From Paenibacillus sp. FSL H8-0537 (GTDB lineage: Bacteria; Bacillota; Bacilli; Paenibacillales; Paenibacillaceae): a DNA stretch of 64,000 bases. The notes below the pieces were generated by a model. It was given only the letters and a program-made list of their open reading frames with translations, was not told the DNA's origin and did no database searches. The stretch lies in NCBI RefSeq assembly GCF_038051995.1, contig NZ_CP150290.1, forward strand, positions 1,971,501 to 2,035,500, in the 5' to 3' direction. Made by a program: the position numbers and the translations under genes. The stretch's first letter is position 1; each line of letters opens with the position of its first letter. Positions 54,011 to 63,746 of this stretch are shown here, piece by piece.

Positions 54011-55384
54011 ATGACAAATCAGCTCTCAGGCCAGCCGGAAAGCGGCGGGCTGCAGTCGTACCAGGAAGCAGTAGATTGGATAAATGGTCTTATTCCATTC
54101 GGAATAAGGCCTGGTCTTGAGCGGGCCCTATTCTTGATGGAGCGGCTGGGCAATCCGCATCGCAGACTGAAGTTTATCCATGTCGCTGGAACGAACGGCA
54201 AAGGTTCCACCTGTGCTTTTTTGACGAGCACGCTCATTAAGTGCGGTTATGATGTAGGTACGTTTACATCGCCATACATTACGAAGTTTACGAATCGTTT
54301 TCAATATAATAACGCTGATATTGAAGAGCAGACACTGCTTGAGCTGTCGAATGTGCTAAAGCCTATCGTTGAGGAAATTGCGGCAACTGAGCTGGGCTCT
54401 CCAACGATGTTCGAGGTGTCTACGGCGCTGGCTATCTTGTACTTCGCTAAGGTAACCTATCCCGATTATGTCGTATGGGAAACGGGGCTTGGCGGACGAA
54501 TGGACGTTACGAATATTGTGACGCCTGTTCTCTCCATCATTACCAATGTCGGGCATGACCATATGGATCGCCTTGGAGATACGCTGGAGAAGGTAGCGGC
54601 GGAAAAGGCAGGCATTATTAAGCCTGGCGTTCCCGTCGTGAGTGCGGTTACGCAGCCAGAAGTGATCGAAGTTATTCGGCAAAAAGCGATCGACAGCAAA
54701 AGCTCGCTGTATTTGTTAGGCGAGCAGTTCAGCGAGACGGCGCTTTCGGTCCGCGAGGATGAGCAAACGTTCCGTTTTGATGGGCTTTTCCGTCCGATTC
54801 ATCCACTGACGATCACGCTGAACGGCGCCCATCAGCGCACGAATGCAGCGGTCGCAGTGATGGCCCTTGAGGTGCTTCGCCAATATGCGGCTCTTATCGT
54901 GGAGGATGATGCGCTGGAGGAGGGGCTGCGCCTTGCTGCATGGCCCGGGCGCCTGGAAATGGTGTCGCATTCCCCGCGTATTCTCATCGATGGCGCGCAT
55001 AATCCTGAGGGAGCACAGACGCTTGCTGCCGCATTAAAATCAACCTATCGTTATGATCGTTTAATCCTAATGATGGGTATGCTGGATAATAAGAATCATC
55101 GCGAGGTTATGAAGCATATACTGCCAATAGTAGATACGCTAATTGTGACCGAGCCTGATTTTCGCAACAAAAAAGATGCGCAGGCGCTGGCTGATCTAGT
55201 ACGTGCTGTGCAGGGGGACGAGGCTTTTGAGCTGATTGTGGAGCCTGACTGGAAAGCAGCGCTTGAGCAGCTGCAGCATTTGACCGGGGAAACAGACCTT
55301 GGGGTTGTGACCGGAACGCTTTATTTAATAGCGGACGTTCGCGCCCGCTTATTGTACAACTCTGATTCTGAAAAAGGTTGGTGA
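54011..55384 (+). CDS. folC: Bifunctional folylpolyglutamate/dihydrofolate synthase
   Basis: FolC adds glutamate to dihydropteroate or folates in an ATP-dependent Mur-ligase-like reaction. The 457-residue protein has the P-loop [10 protein letters not shown], the [14 protein letters not shown] motif, the Mg-binding region [22 protein letters not shown] and the C-terminal domain start [29 protein letters not shown] precedes ATG 54011. The TGA falls seven bases before the TTG start of murC. Confidence 0.97.
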   Translation: MTNQLSGQPESGGLQSYQEAVDWINGLIPFGIRPGLERALFLMERLGNPHRRLKFIHVAGTNGKGSTCAFLTSTLIKCGYDVGTFTSPYITKFTNRFQYNNADIEEQTLLELSNVLKPIVEEIAATELGSPTMFEVSTALAILYFAKVTYPDYVVWETGLGGRMDVTNIVTPVLSIITNVGHDHMDRLGDTLEKVAAEKAGIIKPGVPVVSAVTQPEVIEVIRQKAIDSKSSLYLLGEQFSETALSVREDEQTFRFDGLFRPIHPLTITLNGAHQRTNAAVAVMALEVLRQYAALIVEDDALEEGLRLAAWPGRLEMVSHSPRILIDGAHNPEGAQTLAAALKSTYRYDRLILMMGMLDNKNHREVMKHILPIVDTLIVTEPDFRNKKDAQALADLVRAVQGDEAFELIVEPDWKAALEQLQHLTGETDLGVVTGTLYLIADVRARLLYNSDSEKGW

Positions 55385-55391
55385 ACCGTCT

Positions 55392-56792
55392 TTGAATACA
55401 GCAAAACATGTTCATTTCATCGGAATAGGCGGTTACGGGATGAGTGCTATCGCCCGCGTTATGCTGGAGAAGGGCTATACTGTAACTGGTTCTGATGTCG
55501 CTCGTCAGGAACTCACAGAGAAGCTGGCGGCGAAAGGCGCAAAAATCTATATCGGACATGAGCCGGAAAATATTAAAGGTGCGGAGCTGGTGGTTTACTC
55601 CACTGCGCTAACGAAGGATAATGTAGAGCGCCGCGCCGCGGAAGCTCTCAATATTCCGGTGCTGCATCGTTCGCAAATGCTGGCTCAGCTTATGAATGAA
55701 GGCAAGGGCGTCGCTGTTGCTGGCGCTCATGGCAAGACGACGACCTCGTCGATGATCGCGCTCGTTATGGAAAACTGCGGCACCGATCCGACGTATATTA
55801 TTGGTGGCGAGATTGTAAACGTCGGCACGAATGCAAAGGCGGGAAAAGGGGAATACGTCGTAGCGGAAGCCGACGAGAGCGATGGCTCTTTCCTGCATTA
55901 TCACCCGTCTATTGCGATAGTAACTAATATTGAACCGGATCATCTGGAAAACTATGACGGGGATTTCGGCAAGCTGAAGGCTGCCTACGTTCAGTTTCTG
56001 TCGCAGGTAAAGCCGGATGGCAAAGCTATCGTATGCGCGGACGATGACAATATTGACGAGATCATCAGCAAGCTGTATGCAAGCCAATCGCTCGACCCAT
56101 CACAGCTCGTTACTTACGGCATTGATGGTGAAGCCCAGTACAAGGCAGAGAAAGTCGTGCTTGGTGATCGCAAAGTATCGTTCGAGCTTACCCACCAAGG
56201 GAAGCTGCTGGGCCAGGTTGAACTGTCTGTACCAGGTAAACATAATGTATATAACGCGATGGCTACCATTATTACCTGTCTGGAAGCAGGGCTGCCATTT
56301 GCGCAAATTGCAGGCGCTATTCGTGAATTCATTGGGGCGAAGCGTCGTTTCCAAGTGCTCGGCGAAGTAGAGGACATTCTCGTTATTGACGACTATGCCC
56401 ATCATCCTACCGAGATCAGCGCAACGATCAGTGCTGCCAAAGCGACAGGCAAACGGATTGTAGCTGTGTTCCAGCCGCAGCGTTACACGCGTACCTATTT
56501 CCTTCTCGACCAGTTCAGCCGGGCGTTTCCGGAAGCGGACGAGGTCATTATTACCGATATCTATTCGCCAGCTGGCGAACAGCAAATTGAGGGCGTCAAT
56601 TCGGAGAGGCTGGTCGAGCTGATTAAGACGAACAGCAATGCGAATACGACGTTTATTGCGACAAAGGAAGAAGTGCTGGAGTATTTGAAGACAGCTGCTT
56701 CTGCTGGCGATCTTGTCATTACGATGGGAGCCGGCGATATTTGGAAAACAGCGGATGCTTTGGCTAAATGGCTGAAGGCAGGCCGTAAATAA
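55392..56792 (+). CDS. murC: UDP-N-acetylmuramate--L-alanine ligase
   Basis: MurC adds L-alanine to UDP-MurNAc in peptidoglycan precursor synthesis. The 466-residue protein has the N-terminal [15 protein letters not shown], the P-loop [19 protein letters not shown], and the C-terminal [10 protein letters not shown] and QRYTRT. It begins with a rare TTG at 55392, supported by GGTTGGTGA seven bases upstream and by the family N-terminus; no ATG or GTG fits nearby. In B. subtilis murC is elsewhere, so its coupling to folC is a local feature. Confidence 0.97.
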   Translation: MNTAKHVHFIGIGGYGMSAIARVMLEKGYTVTGSDVARQELTEKLAAKGAKIYIGHEPENIKGAELVVYSTALTKDNVERRAAEALNIPVLHRSQMLAQLMNEGKGVAVAGAHGKTTTSSMIALVMENCGTDPTYIIGGEIVNVGTNAKAGKGEYVVAEADESDGSFLHYHPSIAIVTNIEPDHLENYDGDFGKLKAAYVQFLSQVKPDGKAIVCADDDNIDEIISKLYASQSLDPSQLVTYGIDGEAQYKAEKVVLGDRKVSFELTHQGKLLGQVELSVPGKHNVYNAMATIITCLEAGLPFAQIAGAIREFIGAKRRFQVLGEVEDILVIDDYAHHPTEISATISAAKATGKRIVAVFQPQRYTRTYFLLDQFSRAFPEADEVIITDIYSPAGEQQIEGVNSERLVELIKTNSNANTTFIATKEEVLEYLKTAASAGDLVITMGAGDIWKTADALAKWLKAGRK

Positions 56793-56830
56793 AGCTGGTA
56801 TCCCTTGCATAAGGGCATATGGACTCCATT

Positions 56831-56872
56831 AAACGCTGGAAAACGTTAAAATCGTTTTCCAGCGTTTTTTAT
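56831..56872 (+). terminator. Terminator after murC
   Basis: A perfect 15-bp stem (AAACGCTGGAAAACG at 56831-56845 with its complement at 56853-56867) ends in TTTATTT. Confidence 0.95.
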
Positions 56873-57042
56873 TTCGTTGCAAAAAGGAGCTGCGCCCAAA
56901 CGATGCAAATGTCTTTGAAGATATTTACATCATGCATTCAATTGAACTAGCACCGCTTTTTTATGATGGATACAATTCCCTTAGCTTTTTATAGCAAAAA
57001 AGGTTGTCGACTGTACGAAACTTGAGGTAAGCTGCGAATGTT

Positions 57043-57146
57043 ATTTAAAATATAAGAATTTATAAGTTTTGCACTTATAAATGGGCTTATATTTCTCGGA
57101 ATGAAACGAGCCGCGCCGCCAAAGGACGGCGATAGCCGTTTCACCT
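57043..57146 (+). repeat. Dispersed two-hairpin repeat, copy C1
   Basis: This is the best-formed copy. AAATATAAG pairs with CTTATATTT and encloses ATTTATAAGT pairing with ACTTATAAAT. A second hairpin has GAAACG pairing with CGTTTC around GCCG/CGGC, with the shared GCCGCC box. It is followed after two bases by copy C2 in the same orientation. Confidence 0.7.
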
Positions 57147-57148
57147 TG

Positions 57149-57254
57149 AATTCTAAGAATATATAAGTTTCATCCTTATATCCGCTTAGAATTCTAGGGC
57201 AAAGCTCTTCGCTCGTCCTAGAAGGACGACGAAGTCGTTTTTGCTTGCGTATCC
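57149..57254 (+). repeat. Dispersed two-hairpin repeat, copy C2
   Basis: This is a diverged tandem copy with the same plan. GAATTCTAAG pairs with CTTAGAATTC, inner TATAAGTTTCATCCTTATA forms the tip, then CGTCCT pairs with AGGACG inside TTCG/CGAA, ending in TTTTTGCTTGCGTAT. Base changes on one side of the stems are matched on the other, so structure appears better kept than sequence. Confidence 0.6.
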
Positions 57255-57328
57255 GTTTGTTCATAATCATAAATCTCTTAATTGTCTCATAGAGTAGGAA
57301 TAGAAGAATGAGACAAGGAGAGAATGAC

Positions 57329-58801
57329 ATGAACTCAAAAAACCGCATTACGTACCGTTTCGACCAAGCCGGACAAGCTTCGCGCTCCGAAAACAAGCAG
57401 ATGGCCGCGGCGCAGCCTGTTGTGGAAATCCCGGCTGCTTCTGCGCAGCCAGGTGCTTCGAAGCAGGGAGGTTTTGCTGAAGTCATCCCCTTATATAAAA
57501 CTGCAGCCTTTTATTCAGATGAGCAGTTCAGTCCATGGAGCAGCCAGGCCGGGGAGGATATGGATCAGCTGGAGCAATTGATTCGCGAGTCGGATCATCA
57601 CTTGCCTGAAGATTCTAAGACAAAGACGGCTAGTCGAATCCGTTCGCATGCCGATTCGCCCATTTCTTCGAAAGCGCCGAAACATATAGTAGATAAAGAG
57701 CCGCCTGTTCATATTTCTGAAGAGCAGTTTCAGATGGAAGAGCAAGAAGGGGTCCCGCTATCAAATGATCCTCACCAGCAGCAGGCACCTTCTTTCAGCG
57801 GCTCAAAATGGAATGGCAATGGAGCGGAGCATGGGCCAGAAAATGCCCACTATGGATGGGCAAATGACGGCGAGCGGCATTCGCCTGAGCTTGAGCTGGG
57901 CAACCGTCCGGTTCGCTCTATTCGCAAGCTTGGACATTCGCCATCATGGATCAATGTTTTTTTATCTGTCGCTGGGGCGCTGGCAACGGGAGCATTATTC
58001 GGTTATTTGCTGCTGTCTTTATTTTTGGATTCCTCCTCGGCAGACCCCTCTAATTCGGGCGGGCAGTCAAGCGCGGTTAGCGGAAATCCAGCTGCGCAAA
58101 GTGCGGAAAATGGCTTGGGCACGGAAGCAGGTGCGGGGAATGGGGCAAGTTCAGCTGCGCCGCTTGAAACGGTAGAAGTGGCTATCCAGCCACAGGCCTA
58201 CCATTTGCTGCAATATGGCGTATTTAGCAACTCGGAAGGCAAGGATGCCGCAATGGAGGAGTTGGCTAGCAAGGGGCTTGCAGCTGCTGCTGCGACAACA
58301 GCAGACGACTACCGGGTATATGCGGGGATGGCGGGTGACCGCAGCAGGGCAATTGCGCTGAGCAAAATGCTGCCTGGCACCGAGGTATATGTGAAGGAGC
58401 TTATCATTCAGGCGCCGCAGCAATTTCCATTTAAAGGGGATGCAGCAGAGGCAAACCGCTTTTTTGAACAGACGAATGCCTTGATAAGCATGCTGGATGA
58501 TTTGGCGCTGGCCCAGCTGGAGCAGCCAGTTCTTGCACCACTTGGCGAGAACGCGGCGAAGGCTTGGAGGAAGGAGCATCAAAAATGGACGCTCAGCATA
58601 AAGGCGATGGAGTCCGGCATTCAAGGCGAGACGGGTAAAGCTTCAATGGGGGCGGTTGTCCAAGCGGTAAATACGGCGGCTTCGTCGCTTACGGAATATG
58701 ATAAAAACCCTTCTCAGGCACACTTGTGGTCGGTACAGCGAGCGCTAATGGAAGCGATCCTGACACAAAAAACATGGTTTGAGACTATACGCGCATTGTA
58801 A
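57329..58801 (+). CDS. spoIIB: SpoIIB-like SPOR-domain membrane protein
   Basis: This 490-residue protein has an N-terminal cytoplasmic, low-complexity region of about 200 residues, one transmembrane helix (WINVFLSVAGALATGALFGY), a Ser/Gly/Ala linker and an extracytoplasmic SPOR domain (YHLLQYGVFSNSEGKDAAME, VYAGMAGDRSRAIALSKML). This is the layout of B. subtilis SpoIIB, which helps septal peptidoglycan processing during engulfment and sits just upstream of maf, as here. ATG 57329 has AAGGAGAG before it. Sequence similarity outside the SPOR domain cannot be judged. Confidence 0.85.
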   Translation: MNSKNRITYRFDQAGQASRSENKQMAAAQPVVEIPAASAQPGASKQGGFAEVIPLYKTAAFYSDEQFSPWSSQAGEDMDQLEQLIRESDHHLPEDSKTKTASRIRSHADSPISSKAPKHIVDKEPPVHISEEQFQMEEQEGVPLSNDPHQQQAPSFSGSKWNGNGAEHGPENAHYGWANDGERHSPELELGNRPVRSIRKLGHSPSWINVFLSVAGALATGALFGYLLLSLFLDSSSADPSNSGGQSSAVSGNPAAQSAENGLGTEAGAGNGASSAAPLETVEVAIQPQAYHLLQYGVFSNSEGKDAAMEELASKGLAAAAATTADDYRVYAGMAGDRSRAIALSKMLPGTEVYVKELIIQAPQQFPFKGDAAEANRFFEQTNALISMLDDLALAQLEQPVLAPLGENAAKAWRKEHQKWTLSIKAMESGIQGETGKASMGAVVQAVNTAASSLTEYDKNPSQAHLWSVQRALMEAILTQKTWFETIRAL

Positions 58802-58864
58802 ACGGAAATCATACTAAGGTATAATAGTGAGCAGTTGTCATTACTTGGCGAGAGGCGTTGAACT

Positions 58865-59107
58865 ATGAAGAAAAACGGCTGGATGTTATTGCTTTTCCTA
58901 GTGCTTGGTCTGCTTGCTGGGGCCTTGGTGGCACGCTGGCTGGAGTCGATTCCGGGAATAACTTTCTTGACCAAAGCGATTCAGGCTTCATGGTCTCCTG
59001 CCGTTGATTTATATGTGCTGAGCTTTACAATGACGATTAACTTCCAAATTAGCTTATTCAGTATTATTGGTGTTATAGTGGCTATATGGCTTTATCGCAA
59101 AATGTAA
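58865..59107 (+). CDS. DUF4321 small membrane protein
   Basis: This 80-residue protein has two hydrophobic segments (about 6-24 and 54-76) with a short polar loop. It resembles DUF4321 proteins found before maf in Paenibacillaceae and Clostridia. Function unknown; likely in the cell membrane. GAGAGGCGTTGAACT precedes the ATG. It lies 25 bases before maf, so it is probably co-transcribed with the division genes. Confidence 0.85.
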   Translation: MKKNGWMLLLFLVLGLLAGALVARWLESIPGITFLTKAIQASWSPAVDLYVLSFTMTINFQISLFSIIGVIVAIWLYRKM

Positions 59108-59132
59108 GCTTAAACGAAGGAGAGCTATACCT

Positions 59133-59741
59133 ATGAATCCGATCAGCCAGTTTGTGCTGGCATCGTCGTCTCCGCGCCGGAAGGAACTGGTCGCCTCTCT
59201 TGACCTTTCCTTGCCGGTTTATATTTTGTCCTCAGAAGCGGACGAAAGTGTGCCGTCCGATTGGAGCCCCGAGCAAATTGTGGAACAGCTTTCCTTGCGC
59301 AAGGCGCGGGCAACGGCTGAACTTTTGCGGAAGCAGGGGAATACGGAATCCTCTATCGTCGTAGGCGCGGATACAATTGTCGTTGTGGATGGCCATGTAC
59401 TGGGCAAGCCAGTGGATGAGGCAGATGCTTTTGCTATGTTGAGCAGCCTACAAGGCAGAGCTCATGAAGTATATACAGGTGTTGCTTGTGTTTTAACGGA
59501 TAATGGTGAACAATCCTCGGCTCATCGCATGACGAAGGTGCATATGAGGCCGCTTAAGGATGAACAGATTCATCGTTATATAGCTACCGGGGAATCGTAT
59601 GACAAAGCGGGGTCTTATGGCATTCAAGGTTATGGGGCCACGCTTGTTGAGAGGATCGAGGGCTGTTATTTCAACGTTGTCGGCTTGCCGCTGTCACTGC
59701 TGTCAGATATGCTCGCAGCGTATCGCATACATGTATTTTGA
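59133..59741 (+). CDS. maf: Maf-family nucleoside-triphosphate pyrophosphatase
   Basis: Maf proteins hydrolyse dTTP, UTP or modified nucleotides; B. subtilis Maf affects septum formation when overproduced. The 202-residue protein shows LASSSPRRKEL at the N-terminus, VGADTIVVVDGHVLGKP (catalytic acid region) and GSYGIQGYGA. GAAGGAGAGCTATACCT precedes ATG 59133. radC follows. Confidence 0.96.
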   Translation: MNPISQFVLASSSPRRKELVASLDLSLPVYILSSEADESVPSDWSPEQIVEQLSLRKARATAELLRKQGNTESSIVVGADTIVVVDGHVLGKPVDEADAFAMLSSLQGRAHEVYTGVACVLTDNGEQSSAHRMTKVHMRPLKDEQIHRYIATGESYDKAGSYGIQGYGATLVERIEGCYFNVVGLPLSLLSDMLAAYRIHVF

Positions 59742-59781
59742 TCCACGTATTTCAAGCTAACTTACGAAAGCAGGGATGGGC

Positions 59782-60471
59782 ATGGAGCCGCAGCGCCAAT
59801 TCATTCGTGATGTCCCACAGGAAGAACGTCCAAGAGAGCGATTAATGAAATATGGGGCCGAAGCGCTCAGTCACACGGAATTACTGGCCATTCTTTTGCG
59901 AACAGGCACGAAAAAGGAATCAGTTGTCCATCTTGCGGGTAATATCATGAAGGAATGCGGTAATTTGCGCAACTTGATGGATATGAGTCTGGAAGAGCTG
60001 ACGGCCATTCGCGGCATCGGTCCGGCGAAAGCGATTCAATTGCGGGCGGGACTTGAGCTTGGACGCAGAGTGTCTCGTACGGGCAATGGCGAGGTTGTTA
60101 CGGTGAAGAGACCAGAAGATGCGGCGAATTATGTCATGGATGAGCTTCGTCATTTGAAAAAAGAGCATTTCGTCTGTCTTTTTCTCAATACGAAAAATCA
60201 CATTATTGCCCAAGAGACGCTATCGATGGGCACGCTGAATGCCTCGCTCGTTCATCCAAGGGAAGTATTTCGTGCGGCTATTAAATGCAGCAGCGCCTCG
60301 CTCATTTGTGTGCATAATCATCCGAGCGGTGATCCTACGCCAAGTCCTGAAGACATTGCGCTGACGAAGCGGCTCGTTTCTGCTGGAGAGTTGGTAGGCA
60401 TTGAAGTGCTGGATCATCTCGTTATTGGGGATGGAAGGTTTATTAGTTTGAAGGAACAAGGCTACATGTAA
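59782..60471 (+). CDS. radC: RadC/YsxA-family JAB-domain protein
   Basis: This 229-residue protein has an N-terminal helix-hairpin-helix segment (LTAIRGIGPAKAIQLRAGLE) and a C-terminal RadC JAB/MPN domain with the metal motif HNHPSGDPTPSPED. It was once called a DNA repair protein, but the true role of RadC is not settled. ATG 59782 has AGGG six bases upstream; ATG 59776 overlaps that site. Position between maf and mreB is as in B. subtilis. Confidence 0.96.
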   Translation: MEPQRQFIRDVPQEERPRERLMKYGAEALSHTELLAILLRTGTKKESVVHLAGNIMKECGNLRNLMDMSLEELTAIRGIGPAKAIQLRAGLELGRRVSRTGNGEVVTVKRPEDAANYVMDELRHLKKEHFVCLFLNTKNHIIAQETLSMGTLNASLVHPREVFRAAIKCSSASLICVHNHPSGDPTPSPEDIALTKRLVSAGELVGIEVLDHLVIGDGRFISLKEQGYM

Positions 60472-60513
60472 TATAATAAGAAGGATTGTGGCATTACAGA
60501 AGGGAGCACTAAC

Positions 60514-61548
60514 ATGTTTGGTGGTTTATCGAAAGATCTTGGCATTGACTTGGGAACAGCTAATACTCTTGTATACGTAAAAGGAAAAGGAATTGTCGTG
60601 AGGGAGCCGTCTGTGGTAGCCCTGCGTACCGATACGAAAACGATAGAAGCAGTTGGCGAGCAAGCGAAAAAAATGATCGGCAGAACGCCGGGCAATATTC
60701 GCGCCGTACGTCCAATGAAGGATGGCGTCATTGCTGACTTTGAAACGACAGCAACGATGATTAAATATTTTATTCGTTCAGCGCAAAAGCAAAGATCTTT
60801 GTTTCCGCGCCATCCGAACGTCATGATTTGCGTGCCGTCTGGCATTACTGCAGTTGAGAAGCGTGCGGTTGAAGATGCTGCGAAGCAAGCAGGTGCACGT
60901 GAAGCTTATACGATTGAAGAACCGTTCGCAGCAGCAATTGGCGCCGATCTTCCGGTTTGGGAACCTACGGGCAGCATGGTCGTTGATATTGGCGGCGGAA
61001 CGACAGAGGTTGCAGTGATTTCGCTCGGCGGGATTGTAACAAGCCGTTCGATTCGCGTCGCTGGGGATGAAATGGATGAGTCCATTATCCAATATATTAA
61101 ACGCTTCTACAATCTGATGATTGGGGAACGTACGGCAGAGCAGCTTAAGATGGATCTGGGTACAGCACTGCCGCTTGATCCGCCAGAATCGGTGGAAATT
61201 AGAGGCCGCGATCTCGTATCCGGCTTGCCTAAGACACTTGCAATAACATCGGATGAAGTAAGCGAAGCGCTTGCGGATACGGTGACCGCTATTGTGGATG
61301 CCGTTAAAATCACGCTTGAAAAATGCCCGCCAGAGCTGTCGGCAGATATTATGGATCGCGGTATTGTACTGACAGGCGGCGGAGCACTGCTTCGCAATCT
61401 GGACAAGCTGCTGCAGCGCGAGACTGGCATGCCGGTCATTGTAGCGGACAATCCGCTTGACTGCGTAGCTATAGGTACCGGCCGTTCGCTTGACCATATT
61501 CATTTATTCAAGAGCAGAGGCGGCTCAGGCGGCCGTTCGAAACGCTAG
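60514..61548 (+). CDS. mreB: Rod shape-determining protein MreB
   Basis: MreB is a bacterial actin that guides lateral wall synthesis. The 344-residue protein shows the actin nucleotide motifs [14 protein letters not shown] (phosphate 1), [15 protein letters not shown] (phosphate 2) and [15 protein letters not shown] (adenosine). GAAGGGAGCACTAAC precedes ATG 60514. First of the mreBCD-minCD run, typical of rod-shaped Firmicutes. Confidence 0.98.
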   Translation: MFGGLSKDLGIDLGTANTLVYVKGKGIVVREPSVVALRTDTKTIEAVGEQAKKMIGRTPGNIRAVRPMKDGVIADFETTATMIKYFIRSAQKQRSLFPRHPNVMICVPSGITAVEKRAVEDAAKQAGAREAYTIEEPFAAAIGADLPVWEPTGSMVVDIGGGTTEVAVISLGGIVTSRSIRVAGDEMDESIIQYIKRFYNLMIGERTAEQLKMDLGTALPLDPPESVEIRGRDLVSGLPKTLAITSDEVSEALADTVTAIVDAVKITLEKCPPELSADIMDRGIVLTGGGALLRNLDKLLQRETGMPVIVADNPLDCVAIGTGRSLDHIHLFKSRGGSGGRSKR

Positions 61549-61600
61549 AAGAGCTTTCTGCCAATTTGGCAAGAAATGAAAATGTGATTAGAACAGGCAG

Positions 61601-62482
61601 GTGATCGAGCTGTTTAAGCTGTTTAGAAATAAGCGCATGTTTATGCTTATGTTCGGGTTTATTCTGTTCATTGTGGTCATCGGCTTCTCGCTAAGTGACC
61701 GTAAGGAGCTGAGTATGCCGGAGAAGTTTATCGGAGATTCAGTCGGATTCGTTCAGCAATGGTTTTATGTGCCCGCTGCTTCAATAGCGGGTTTCTTTGA
61801 GGATATTGGCAATCTCCGGGCGATTTATGAGGAGAATGAGTACCTTAGACTGACAGCAGCGGCTTATGCCCGCGACAAAATCGGCTATAACTTTCTGCAG
61901 GAAGATAATGAGCGTTTGCAGAAAGAGCTGAATTTTACAGAGCAGCAGAAAAGAATAAACAATTACAACTACCGCATTGCCCATGTCATTGCCGTTGACA
62001 ATAATCCGTACAGCAAGACGCTGGAAATCAATTTAGGCTCGCTGAATGGCATCAAGCAGAACATGGCGGTTACAACCATTGACGGCATTATCGGTATTGT
62101 CAGCCAGGTAAGGCCGAATACGGCAACGGTAATGCCGATTACGGAGCTAGATGAAAAGTCGCCCACTTCAAATGCGATTGCGGCGACTATTCTTGGCAAG
62201 AGTGACTCTTTCGGAATGGTTACCAGCTACGATGATGAGACGCAGCGATTGATTATGACAAGAATCGGCGAAAACGACAAAATGATCGTCGGTGATTTGG
62301 TCGTTACCTCAGGAAGCGACAGCGTCTACCCGCGCGGTCTTGTTATTGGAACGGTAGAGACAAAGGAAGTAGGCAATTTTGGCTTGACGTACACAGCTTC
62401 AATTGAGATGGCGGCAAATTTGAACCAGCTTAAAGAAGTGTTTGTCGTCGAGGTGTCTGCATCGGAGGATGCGGGGAAATGA
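61601..62482 (+). CDS. mreC: Rod shape-determining protein MreC
   Basis: This 293-residue bitopic membrane protein has one N-terminal helix (about 13-31, FMLMFGFILFIVVIGFSL), a coiled coil (about 70-110) and two beta-barrel domains with KTLEINLGSLNGI and GDLVVTSGSDSVYPRGLVIG. It links MreB to wall synthases. Start GTG at 61601 after AACAGGCAG gives a normal cytoplasmic tail. The stop overlaps the mreD ATG. Confidence 0.95.
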   Translation: MIELFKLFRNKRMFMLMFGFILFIVVIGFSLSDRKELSMPEKFIGDSVGFVQQWFYVPAASIAGFFEDIGNLRAIYEENEYLRLTAAAYARDKIGYNFLQEDNERLQKELNFTEQQKRINNYNYRIAHVIAVDNNPYSKTLEINLGSLNGIKQNMAVTTIDGIIGIVSQVRPNTATVMPITELDEKSPTSNAIAATILGKSDSFGMVTSYDDETQRLIMTRIGENDKMIVGDLVVTSGSDSVYPRGLVIGTVETKEVGNFGLTYTASIEMAANLNQLKEVFVVEVSASEDAGK

Positions 62483-63012
62483 GTATGATGAGCACGAATC
62501 GGCTTATCCTGCTGTTGTTTTTCCTTTTTGTTATTGAAGGCAGCGTCATGCCTTGGATCATTCCGGTCGATTATGCTGGCAAAATTATTCCGCATTTTAG
62601 CTTTGTCTTTGTATTATATGCTGCTCTGTATAGCGGTCGCCATCGGGCACTGATGTTTGGCATAGGTATTGGACTTATTCAGGATATCGTCTACTATGGT
62701 CATTTGCTCGGTGTACATACGTTCATGATGGGGCTAATCGGTTATTTTGCCGGACTTCTGTTCGATCGCCGCCGCAGCACGCTGCTTACATGCCTGTCCG
62801 TCATTGGCTTTGCGTGCATTGCTTACGATTCAGCCGTTTATTTTATTTATTCGCTTTTCCGGTTGACGGAGGAGTCGTATGCTTTCGCGCTGCTGGATCA
62901 TATTTTGCCTAGCTTATTTTTGCAGCTTGCCTTTGCTTTGGTTATTTACGTGCCTGTTCGCAAGCTGTATGAGCAGGATGCGAAGCTAAATCAGGACCAG
63001 GATGAGGAATAA
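62479..63012 (+). CDS. mreD: Rod shape-determining protein MreD
   Basis: This 177-residue integral membrane protein with about five or six helices is the third component of the MreBCD elongation machinery. Family features are IPHFSFVFVLYAALYSG and GIGIGLIQDIVYY. It starts within the end of mreC (ATGA). minC follows after 65 bases with its own GGGGAGGGAC ribosome site. Confidence 0.93.
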   Translation: MSMMSTNRLILLLFFLFVIEGSVMPWIIPVDYAGKIIPHFSFVFVLYAALYSGRHRALMFGIGIGLIQDIVYYGHLLGVHTFMMGLIGYFAGLLFDRRRSTLLTCLSVIGFACIAYDSAVYFIYSLFRLTEESYAFALLDHILPSLFLQLAFALVIYVPVRKLYEQDAKLNQDQDEE

Positions 63013-63077
63013 ATTGGCGGTTAAAGCAGGAATTCGATTGTTTCGAAAAGAATGCAATACGTTGGGGAGGGACAATC

Positions 63078-63743
63078 GTGGCCGAAAAGCAGCATATTAT
63101 GATTAAAGGCGTCAAGGAAGGTCTCGTGTTCCTTCTCGACGATAGTTGTGAACTTGATTTATTACTCGATGAGCTGCACTACAAGCTGGAGAAAACCCAT
63201 CAGCAGCTGCTCACCGGCCCGCTCGTGCACGTCCATGTCAAGCTAGGAAGCAGGCAGCTTGACGATGAGGATAAAGAACGGATTCGATCGGTTATTCGCG
63301 CGCAGGGCAATCTGATTGTACAATCGGTAGAATCGGAGCCGGCGGCAGGTAGCCAGCCGCAGGCTCCGCCACCTGGCATTCAGCTCATTAACGGAATTAT
63401 CCGATCGGGTCAAACGATAGAGCGTGAAGGCGATTTGCTGCTGACGGGGGATGTGAACCCGGGAGGAACGATTATCAGTACCGGCGATATTTATGTGATG
63501 GGCGCGCTGCGTGGTGTCGCTCATGCTGGTGTTAACGGCCGAACGGATGTTATTATTGCGGCATCACTGATGCGGCCGACACAATTGCGCATAGCAGATA
63601 TCATTAGCAGGCCGCCGGAGGAATGGATGTCGGGCGATCCAGCGATGGAGTTTGCTTTTTTGAATGAGGGAACGATGCAGATGGATAAAATTTCGCAATT
63701 ATACCGTTTACGCAATAATCCGATTATGTTGAGAGGGGTGTAA
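63078..63743 (+). CDS. minC: Septum site-determining protein MinC
   Basis: MinC inhibits FtsZ assembly away from mid-cell. The 221-residue protein has an N-terminal domain (about 1-90), a Pro/Gln linker (QPQAPPPG) and the C-terminal beta-helix MinC_C with RSGQTIEREGDLLLTGDVNPGG and GDIYVMGALRGVAHAG. GTG 63078 has GGGGAGGGACAATC before it. It is three bases from minD. Confidence 0.96.
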   Translation: MAEKQHIMIKGVKEGLVFLLDDSCELDLLLDELHYKLEKTHQQLLTGPLVHVHVKLGSRQLDDEDKERIRSVIRAQGNLIVQSVESEPAAGSQPQAPPPGIQLINGIIRSGQTIEREGDLLLTGDVNPGGTIISTGDIYVMGALRGVAHAGVNGRTDVIIAASLMRPTQLRIADIISRPPEEWMSGDPAMEFAFLNEGTMQMDKISQLYRLRNNPIMLRGV

Positions 63744-63746
63744 CTT

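Larger units (their letters stand above)
56793..57328. other. Intergenic region murC-spoIIB with terminator and tandem repeats
   Basis: A 536-base gap without a gene. It contains the murC terminator (56831-56872), an AT-rich stretch in which nothing was recognised (56873-57042), and two tandem copies of the two-hairpin repeat (57043-57254). The last 74 bases hold the spoIIB ribosome site AAGGAGAG. Confidence 0.7.

Noticed and set aside
56989..57486. A 165-codon minus-strand frame spanning repeats C1/C2 and the start of spoIIB
   Set aside because: Much of it reads through the two-hairpin repeats and opposite spoIIB; composition is non-protein-like.
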